Part shown: piece after piece, positions 56,035 to 64,000 of the stretch
Layout: every line of letters begins with the position of its first letter
Position numbering within the stretch: position 1 is the first letter of the stretch
From: Sesamum alatum
Taxonomy: Eukaryota > Streptophyta > Magnoliopsida > Lamiales > Pedaliaceae
DNA: 64,000 bases
Assembly (NCBI GenBank): GCA_034509735.1
Contig: JACGWO010000005.1
Location: forward strand, 26,902,383 to 26,966,382
Reading direction: 5' to 3'
Notes under the pieces: generated by a model
Database searches by the model: none
What the model saw: only the letters and a program-made list of their open reading frames with translations
Told to the model about the DNA's origin: nothing
Translations under genes and position numbers: made by a program

Positions 56035-59000
56035 ATGGGGTATGCTGCTTTGATTTCTTATTAATAATACATGAATTATGCGTCTTCTTAATTCTTTTCA
56101 CATTTCTATTCTTCCTCATTGTCTAGAAATCGTACAACTTGCATACGAGGAGGTCAAGTCCTTGCATAAATATTTTCTATTTAATGAGGGGGAGAAAGCT
56201 GTGGAAAGGGAAATGAGAGAGGCAGCATTTAGATTACAAGATGTATTTGAAACTCACCTATCTAATCATTTTCTGTCACAATCTTTTCATGGAGACTCGG
56301 CCATGGAAGTAAAGGAAGAGATTATTTTCTTCATTGAAACGGCAAAGAAGATCGAGGAGCAATTAAGCAACTCATTGGAGCAGCCTAAAGAAGATGATGA
56401 CGTTGTAGGTTCGTCTAGAACAGAACACCTTGAAGGAAATAACTCAAAGATTTTTGGATTAGATCATGATTTGGTTCAATTGAAAGACCTGCTTCTAAAA
56501 GATACACCCGGATGCCTAGTTGTCACAATAGTTGGGATGGCGGGTATTGGCAAGACAACTCTTGTCAATGAAATTTATAAAGACCCAGATATAGTGAGCC
56601 ATTTTGAATGTCGTGCTTTTATCTCAGTAGGCCAAAACTATGCATTGCAAGAAATCATCCTTGGTATTCTAGCTCAAACGAATCCTGAGACTGATGAAAT
56701 ACATATTGTACAAGATGAGGACCCATTACACTCTGAGCTGTTGGTGAGATTGCGTTCACGGAGATACCTAATTGTGTTGGATGATATATGGGATTATAGC
56801 TTATGGCGTGAATTGAGGAGTTTTTTTCCAAACGAACAAAATGGAAGTAGAATCATCGTGACAACTAGGCTAGAACGAGCAGCTATATATGCAGGAGGAG
56901 GCAAAGAATTTGTTTTTAAGAATCTTTTGCGATAAGGTGTTCGGTGGAGAACAGTCATCATGCCCCTCACAACTTGAGAAAGCTGGAAAGAAGATTGTCG
57001 AAAAGTGTGAAGGACTTCCCCTCATGATTATAGCAGTTGCCAGACACCTATGCAACGCCAAGAAGACACCAGAATATTGGAAACAGGCAGCAGACCAAGT
57101 ACATTCAATGTGACGTCCATAAAATTTTATATATAATTGAGAGACTAATAAGTAATTATTAAGAAAATATAAATTTAATTATAAGTTTTATGTTGAAATT
57201 TTAAATTTATATTAAAACTTGAAAGGACTAAACTAAAAAAATTTATACAATATTTTGGAGCAAAGTACATAAATTAAAGAAATTTAGGGGATTTAATTTA
57301 AGTCTTGAACAAAAGGATCAAATAAAACAAAATACATATATATATATATATATTAGTTAAAAAAAAAAGAAAAAGAAAAGATGATAATATGTGGTGGCGC
57401 GACACGTGGCTGCTTAAAATCTTTACACATATAAATATGTTTACGTACCAACTTCAAAAGGAAGAAAAATAAGCATATAGAGGGGGGAATAAAAACTCAC
57501 ATTACACACACTGAAAGGTGTAATTTCAAAAGGCGAAGCAGGTTAGTATATTTTAACCAAAAATTATACATTAATTATTATATTAATAGTATTTAATTAG
57601 TGCATTTATTAAATATGATTGGTACTATTCAATCTACTATTTAATTGAAAAAATTTATAGAATTTGAGCATTTATACAAATTAAATATTTAATTGGACCG
57701 GTGATATTATAGCCAATAAATTAGAATTTATTTAATCTATTATATTTTGCAATTATTAAAATGAATTTACTCAAATTGCTTGGGTTTATTCACCAAATAT
57801 ATAATTGTATGTATTAGTGTTTAAATAATTATTATTATAATGAAGAATTGGCAGAAATTAATAGAAATAGTAGAAAATTATGTTTGAGAAATATTAGGAG
57901 ATTATATTTGAGAAATATGGCAATTATTAGAAAGGAATATGAGGTTTTTGTAATAATTTCATTTAAGGATGTTATAGCGAACGATAGTTATAAAAACATG
58001 AGGGGTTTGATAGAATAAGCTCTTATGAGTTAAAAGATAAATTAGATATATACCGGGGAAGCTTATAATTTCTAATTATTTAGACGAGGAATGAATTGAG
58101 GTTTAAGTTTCAATATAAATGAAATATTAAAATATTGACAAAAATTATATGAATATTATTTAGTATTTATATTCGGAATTTATGATATTTTCGATATATT
58201 AATTATTTATATATATATTATAATTTATTATATAGCACGGGGATAAAGTAAAGGATTGATCAACTCTATTTACTAACGTAATCGTTTAAGGATTTGAGGT
58301 AAGTAAGTTAAATAGATTTATATATATATATATATATTCATATGTATATATAGATATATACTCTTGTGTTGTATACGTAATTGTGAACTGTTGGCTATTT
58401 GTCTGAATTACTTGTATTCTATGAAATTGTCATTATGTGATTATATGTGGTTATGGTGTATGGAACATAGATGGATGATTATGTGTACTATGTTTGATTT
58501 TAAATGAAATTGAATGCTGAAGTTATCGATGGAGATTTGATTGTTGAATGAGGATGGATGATGAGAATATTGTGAATTGAGATAAAGAGATGGCTTACCT
58601 GACTGGGGGACATACTGCAATGGCTTATGATAATATGATTAATGACGAGCTGTGTGCTGTCATTGATCAATGTAGATGATGTGACATATCATACGAGCTG
58701 TGTGCTGTGTGATATGATGAATGATCTGATATCATACGAGCTGTGTGTTGTGTGGTACCGAAGAGAAAAAAAAAGAGATATTATGATTGAGGTGATGATA
58801 GCCGGTAAAGACCATTGAGTGATGCACTCCAGCTTGGGTAAGCAGGGCCCTGATAAAATAAACGACGATTCTGGATATACTGTACTGTGGATTGATGTAT
58901 GATTGTGGTATCGGTTATTTCAGTGAATTTGTATTTTTTTTGGTTTTGTAATAACTAGAAACTTCACTTTCTCCTTTCTTTATAGCAATAATGGCTAAGG

Positions 59001-60639
59001 TCGATGATTAATTACGAAGTTTTGATGATGTGTGTCCTTTTGTGATGTCTACATAATATATGGATTAAAACATGGGTTGTCTTATTCAATTAAATGTGAA
59101 TTCCTTATAAGATGGGATGTGATCATGGAGGGGGTGTCACATTCAACTATCATCAGTGCAGATAAGGCAACATCACAGGTACTATATCGGAGCTACAAGT
59201 ATTTAACACAAGATTTGAAATTATTCTTTTTCTATTTTGGAGTTTTCCCATATGACTTGGACATCCCTGCCTCCAAGCTCATGAAACTATGTCGTGTCGA
59301 GGGACTTCTTGCACAATATTGGGGCAATAAATTATTAGAGAGTACAGTCATGAAGATTATTAAGGAGCTTGTGATGGCAAATATGGTTAAGGTCCGCAAG
59401 CGCAACTTCTCTGGTGGAATTAAAACATGCAACATCTATTCTGCTTTCTGGCATATATGTATGAGAGAAGCTGGGGAGCATAAGTTTTTCCACATCATTA
59501 ATAGTAAAGGTAATGAAGGTATAGAAAGCCAGCGCCGACATTGCATACATAACAACGTTTTATTTGGTATCAAAGATGTGCGCAAGTCAATGGCATCCAT
59601 TTCAAATGTGCGTTCGATCCTATGCACTGGTCCCCACCATCAATATCCAGTACCAATATGTCTGAATTTTAGTTTGCTGAAGGTATTGGATGCACTTACG
59701 ATCCGCTTCTATGGTTTTCCGAGTGAAGTATTGAGCCTAGTTCACTTAAGGTACCTTGCCATCACTTATAACGGAAAGCTCCCCGCTTCTATATCAAAAC
59801 TTTGGAATCTTCAGTATTTGATTGTTTATCAGTATCTAACCATCTTATCTTCTGGGGCTCATCGGTCGTATCTACCCATGGAGATTTGGAATATGCAAGA
59901 ATTGAGTCATCTTCATGTCATGGGAAGCGACCTTCCAGATCCTAATTTTGAGGGCGCTTGCTTACCAAACCTCTTTGCACTTTTAGGTATTAGTGCTCGC
60001 AGTTGCACCAAAAAGATCCTCGAAAGAATCCCAAATTTGCAAAAATTAGGAATTCAAATTGAATTAGCACTAGATGTTGTTGAACCCTTGCGTTGCTTCG
60101 ATCGTCTTGCCTCCCTCCAACTTGAGTCACTCAAATGCGTCATCATGAATCCTAATAGCATATTGCTGGTTGTTGTTCCTGCACCTCCTGTTTCAATTTT
60201 TCCATCAAATCTTAAAAAATTAACTTTGAGTGGGCTTAGACTTCCTTGGGAATACATGAGTGCAATTGCTGAATTGTCGGATCTTAAAGTGCTTAAACTA
60301 AAATGTTATGCCTTTCAAGGCCCAGTGTGGGAAACAAATGATGAGCATGTCTTTCCTAAACTTAAATATATGCTAATTGAAGACACGGATTTGGAGAATT
60401 GGTGTGCATCCGGTTCCAATTTCCCAGGACTTCGGCGTCTGACAATTGGGCATTGCTACAAATTGAAAGAGATTCCTTTAGATATTGGAGATATCGGAAC
60501 TCTCGAGATGATCGAGCTAGTTGACTGCAACACTTCTCTTGTGACTTCTACAAAGCATTTGGCAGAGAAAAGACCCTGCAGTAAAAAGCTTGAAGTTTAT
60601 GTTAAGTCCTCGGAGCATAATAGGAAGCTCAATTCATGA
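56035..60639 (+). pseudogene. NLR-2: R1-like CC-NB-ARC-LRR gene split by a solo LTR
   Basis: The ancestral start MGYAALIS (56035) is cut off by two stops; coding resumes near 56078. CC to ~56430 (IVQLAYEEVKSLHKYFLFNE), then NB-ARC: P-loop GMAGIGKTT (56535-56561), kinase-2 LIVLDDIWD, RNBS-B GSRIIVTTR. A frameshift with loss of ~20 residues occurs near 56915; GLPL (CEGLPLMIIAVA) follows in the next frame. At 57108 a 2033-bp solo LTR interrupts HS|T. After it (59147) the winged-helix region (YLTQDLKLFFFYFGVFPYDL) and LRRs (LLKVLDALTIRFYGFPSEVL to VYVKSSEHNRKLNS, stop 60637-60639) stay open. The MHD-equivalent IHD appears as IYS. The 3' 490 codons form one long open frame, so a truncated LRR protein is conceivable; a full NLR is not. 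Confidence 0.9.
57109..59141. mobile_element. Solo LTR of a chromovirus (Tekay/Del)-like gypsy element inside NLR-2
   Basis: 2033 bp, TGTGACGTCC...GGGGGTGTCACA, with inverted tips typical of Tekay/Del LTRs. Perfect 5-bp duplications TTCAA at 57104-57108 and 59142-59146. No internal coding sequence. It contains short repeats ATCATACGAGCTGTGTG(C/T)TG (58690-58755) and GATGCACTCCAGCTTGGGT, features of long chromovirus LTRs. The superfamily call is by terminus and composition. Confidence 0.9.
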
Positions 60640-61011
60640 AAGCCACCTTGGCTCCAGAGTCACGTGCGCATGTCCTCAGTTAACTATGAAAACAAATTGG
60701 AAACTATAGTCCAAAATCAATTTGGATCAAACTGATTACGTTGCATATGAATTTAAACTTGTCATGCATATGGTATAATAAATATTCCTGAACAGTTTTG
60801 TATTATTTGGTGATATAATTATATTTGTGCACGCATACTAGCTACTTCAATAAGGCCCGTTTTTAAAGCTTTAATTGTTTATTTATATATCAAGTAATGA
60901 TGCCTTTTTAGTTTTTTCAATATTCATAGTGATGGTAAAAATAATTCTCATGGTGGATAATTTAAGTTTTGTATTAATTTTTGTTTAAGCATGATTAATA
61001 ATAATTATTAC
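60640..61011. other. NLR-2 3' flank
   Basis: Possible polyadenylation signal AATAAA at 60777-60782. Around 60915-61010 a fragment resembles the CACTA-type MITEs (ATGATTAATAATAATTATT). Confidence 0.5.
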
Positions 61012-62235
61012 TAGGGGTGCAAGTTGAGCTGAGCCGGCTCGCGAGCTCGCGAACCGGCTCGATTTCAAGCTCGGCTCGAGCTCGAGCTCAATTCCTTGTG
61101 TTCGTGAGCTTGCGAGCCGGCTCGCGAGCTCACACCTTTTTTTTTATTTTTTATTTTTTATTTTTTATTTATACATATATTTATATATTTAAGTATATTT
61201 TAATATCATATTAAGTTTATATTAAAAATTCACTATATATTAGAATTATTAATTAATATATTTTTTATTTTAATTTTATATAATAATAAAATATGGTATA
61301 TTTATTTATATATTCTAAAAACAAACTTAAGCAACAACTTAGTACGAGTTTGATATTTTCTTAAATAAATATCCAATACAATTCATAGGAATTTTGTTGT
61401 TACATTACAATATTCACTGCAACAAAATGCATTTGTTTCGAAATTCATCATATAGTAAATTATTAGTCAATATGTCATATTTTAGTTTTAGATGATATTA
61501 AACTATGGTAATTTAATTTATATATATCCAAAAACAAGCTTAATCAACGATTTAATACGTTTTGATAATTTTTTTAAAATGAATATTCAAGACAGTTTGT
61601 ATGAATTTTATCGTTATAATTTTAATATCTACTACAACAAAATGCATTTGTTTCAAAATTTACCATATATTAGAATTATTACAATATCTTATATTTAAGT
61701 TTTAGATGATATTAACATATGGTATTTTGGTTTATATTATCTAGAAACAAGCTTAATCAATAATTTAGTATGTCTTGACAATTTTTTTGTAAAAATATAT
61801 TTAATACAATTCATATGAGTTGTCATATGATAAACATGGAGAGCACCCCGTGTCTTGCTGATGCTTACGTATTGATTGCAATGTTTAGCTTTTTTATTGT
61901 TTCAATGGGTTGCTTGTAAACTTAAATGATTGGACTGATGGGGTTGTACAAATTTAGCTGAATTTAATTTATGGGTGCTACTTGTTAGTTTGAGCATTGA
62001 ACTTAATTCTTTTATCGTATTGCTTTTTTTTTTTCTTTTCTTTTTTGCTTTTTATGAATGTCTTCTTTCTAGTTCATATTAAATTTTTGAATAATGTATT
62101 CCAATATAGAATAGTCCATATATTTCCGTTGTTTTAGAAAAAAAAAAATCGAGCTCGTGAGCTGAGCACCGTGAGCTCGAGCTCGGCTCGTTATCTACGA
62201 GGTCGAGCTCGAGCCTGTATGATACGAGCCTGACT
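61012..62235. mobile_element. hAT-like element rich in GAGCTCGAGC
   Basis: Starts TAGGGGTGCAAGTTGAGCTGAG and has GCTCGCGAGC/GAGCTCGAGCTC blocks at 61025-61130 and again, inverted, at 62148-62235. The interior is AT-rich with internal repeats (AAATGCATTTGTTTC at 61425 and 61641). The right terminus is not clean. No transposase. Confidence 0.55.
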
Positions 62236-63221
62236 AAATATATTATAAAAAATTAAATAGTAAACACAGTACCCGATCTTCGTCAACTGGCAAACGTTCT
62301 TTAAAAAAATTCTGAAACAACACCCAAAATTAACAACCATGACAACCATGATTGCAACTTTTTTTATTTTAGCTACGACAAGTATAGTTATTAATAAGGA
62401 AAAATTATTTTTTTAGTTTATTAAGATGACTAATATTAATTTTAGTCGGGTAACTACATTAATTTTTTTTATTTAGTCCTTTAAATTTTAAAATTGATGA
62501 AATTTAGTCCGAATTATGGTTTTATAAGCAATTTTTTGGAGAAATTTTAAGAATCAGCCGGAAATTGCCAAGTGGCAAGTAATTTATTAAATTTTCGACA
62601 ACTTATACACGCATACAGCTACGTGTATTGATATGTGGTCATTAATGCTGACTGGTCATTATTTAAATATCAAAATTCCAATAAAAGGTATAAATTTTTA
62701 TAGTTTTAAAAAATTAAATTAAATTTTTTTAACTTTTTAAATATTTATTACTTTTTTTAAAAAATTTAATTTTCTTTTAAGTAAACTAATCAAATAAGTT
62801 TTAATTAAAACCCCACACCCACCTCCTCCCTTTAACTGGATCAAACACGAGTCGAGCTTGGATAATTTGATATTTTTAAGTATATTTTATTATTTCTGCA
62901 CTAATCAAATCCAGCTCGAGCTGAGCTTAAAAGTTTACCGAACAAAGTAACTTTGTTCAAGTTTAGTTTGTTAATTAAGCTTAACAAATCGAGTTCAAAC
63001 GAATTTTTATAAATCAATTTCAATCGAGTATCAAATAGTTTGATATTTTTTCAGCCTTACCCTTGCGTCGGTGGGCGACGGCATCAGCCCAATGTGTGGG
63101 CGACAACGGTGAGAAGGGGGCGGCTGGCGTAAAGGGGGCAAGCGGCTGGGAAAGAGGAGAGGGTCGTGGGTGGGGGTAGGGGAGGGCTTATTTTTTTTAA
63201 TAATAACTTTTTTATAAATTA
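62236..63221. other. Intergenic, mixed fragments
   Basis: Mostly AT-rich, with fragments resembling MULE-type MITEs (TTTAGTCCTTTAAATTTT, about 62470-62520) and a GC-rich patch at 63055-63185. The minus-strand Pro/Arg-rich open frame over that patch is not supported as a gene. Confidence 0.45.
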
Positions 63222-63491
63222 TAACAAAATTCATGAAAGATTTGGAAAATCAAATAGTTATATATATATATATATAAAGAAGTGAGACTGAAAAGCAAAA
63301 TATCCGTAAATCATTGATTTTATAATTAGAACACGGTCTTCAATCTCATTTCATAAACATATTTATAATTCTTTTTATATTAATTTATGTTGGCTTTGTT
63401 TTCATGAGTCCAAATACATTTATATTGAATTTCAATTACTTTGAAAAAAAGTTTACATACTTATCACCTATAATTATTCATTTATTTAATA
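63222..63491 (+). repeat. Segmental duplicate, right copy (downstream of NLR-2)
   Basis: Counterpart of 55331-55605, 7.9 kb away in direct orientation. It is interrupted exactly at the Helitron border (63491/63492). Confidence 0.92.
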
Positions 63492-64000
63492 CTAGCTGCC
63501 GCCGCACGCGGTCTCCGCGCGCATAATTTCTTAAATACAGTCAACACACACCCGATGCGTGAATAAATAAAAAATAATAATATTATTATTAATATATATT
63601 AATCGGTATGTTTAATTACGTACTTTGGTCAATTTTATTATGTATATGATTTACTTTAGATCAAAATTTAGTAGATCATTAACTATATATTTGTTAATTG
63701 TGTGATCTAAAATGATATTATGCAAAATAATTAAGTAAATATTTTATAAAGTTAATTTACAAAAAGACTTAATGAATGAGTGTAATATAACTATACTATT
63801 ATAAAAAAAAAAAAAAGGTTGTTTTCCTCTAATAAATGGTAATTATATCATATTTTCACCTTTTTTCAAAGTTTTGCTCTCAGAAAGAAACTGAATTTTA
63901 ATTTGAATAAGTATATTTGTTAGGATTTTCAAAGATAAATACACTTTTTAACTTAAAATTCAATTTTATTTTTTAGGTCAAAATTTAAAAGAAGTGATAA
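63492..64000 (-). mobile_element. Helitron, 3' end
   Basis: On the minus strand the element ends ...GCGGCAGCTAG followed by host T. A hairpin (GCGCGCGG, loop AGA, CCGCGTGC; 63522-63504) lies ~8 bp before the CTAG end. Hairpin plus CTAG terminus and insertion between A and T are diagnostic of Helitrons. The duplicate at 55331-55605 shows the empty A/T site. The 5' end (TC) lies beyond the window; no Rep/helicase sequence is visible here. Confidence 0.85.

Noticed and set aside
63031..63234. Pro/Arg-rich minus-strand frame
   Set aside because: Low-complexity GC-rich patch, no domain or splice context.

Overview
This is a repeat-dense stretch of nuclear DNA from a flowering plant. The evidence is spliced exons with GT/AG borders, plant Ty1/copia and Ty3/gypsy (Tat-type) retrotransposons, CACTA, hAT, MULE, PIF/Harbinger and Helitron DNA elements, and an R1-like NLR resistance-gene cluster. 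The form of the NLR coiled-coil domain (start MAYAALTSLK / MGYAALIS) suggests an asterid, perhaps Lamiales; that is inference. No tRNA, rRNA, CRISPR array or bacterial feature was seen. Almost every protein-coding remnant is broken, so the window is best read as a stack of nested insertions.

Layout: 1-5325 is the end of a decayed CACTA (En/Spm) element on the minus strand. 5730-8400 holds a gypsy LTR, a degenerate hAT-like element and a PIF/Harbinger element with a TTA target duplication. 8405-11912 is a structurally complete but internally deleted copia element (723-724 bp LTRs, CTTTG duplication). It lies in a fragment with a tRNA-Met-type primer site and two small ORFs (11900-12648). 13368-13786 is a MULE-type MITE. 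14732-17740 is the 5' half of one gypsy element, with an intact 395-aa gag.

18143-49830 is dominated by two related gypsy families. Family A (18143-23655, 33200-40920, 40921-46241, 48736-49830) carries, between pol and the 3' LTR, a tandem-repeat block and a spliced gene on the opposite strand. Family B (5730-6397, 27712-29410, 46343-48550) shares its LTR-end motif. An eIF6 pseudogene with introns (25435-27694) and two hAT elements are interleaved, one hAT with a perfect 8-bp duplication. A second CACTA end occupies 49831-51369.

52230-53495 is a MULE with about 225-bp terminal inverted repeats and non-TE interior sequence (Pack-MULE candidate). 53850-63490 is an NLR cluster. NLR-1 is truncated at its P-loop. 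NLR-2 spans 56035-60639 and is split by a 2033-bp solo LTR whose removal, with one TTCAA copy, joins the two halves in frame. A ~270-bp segment is repeated 7.9 kb apart on either side of NLR-2. Its right copy ends exactly where a Helitron 3' terminus begins (63492), and the left copy shows the uninterrupted A/T site. The genes do not form a working pathway; their arrangement records tandem NLR duplication followed by heavy transposon invasion.
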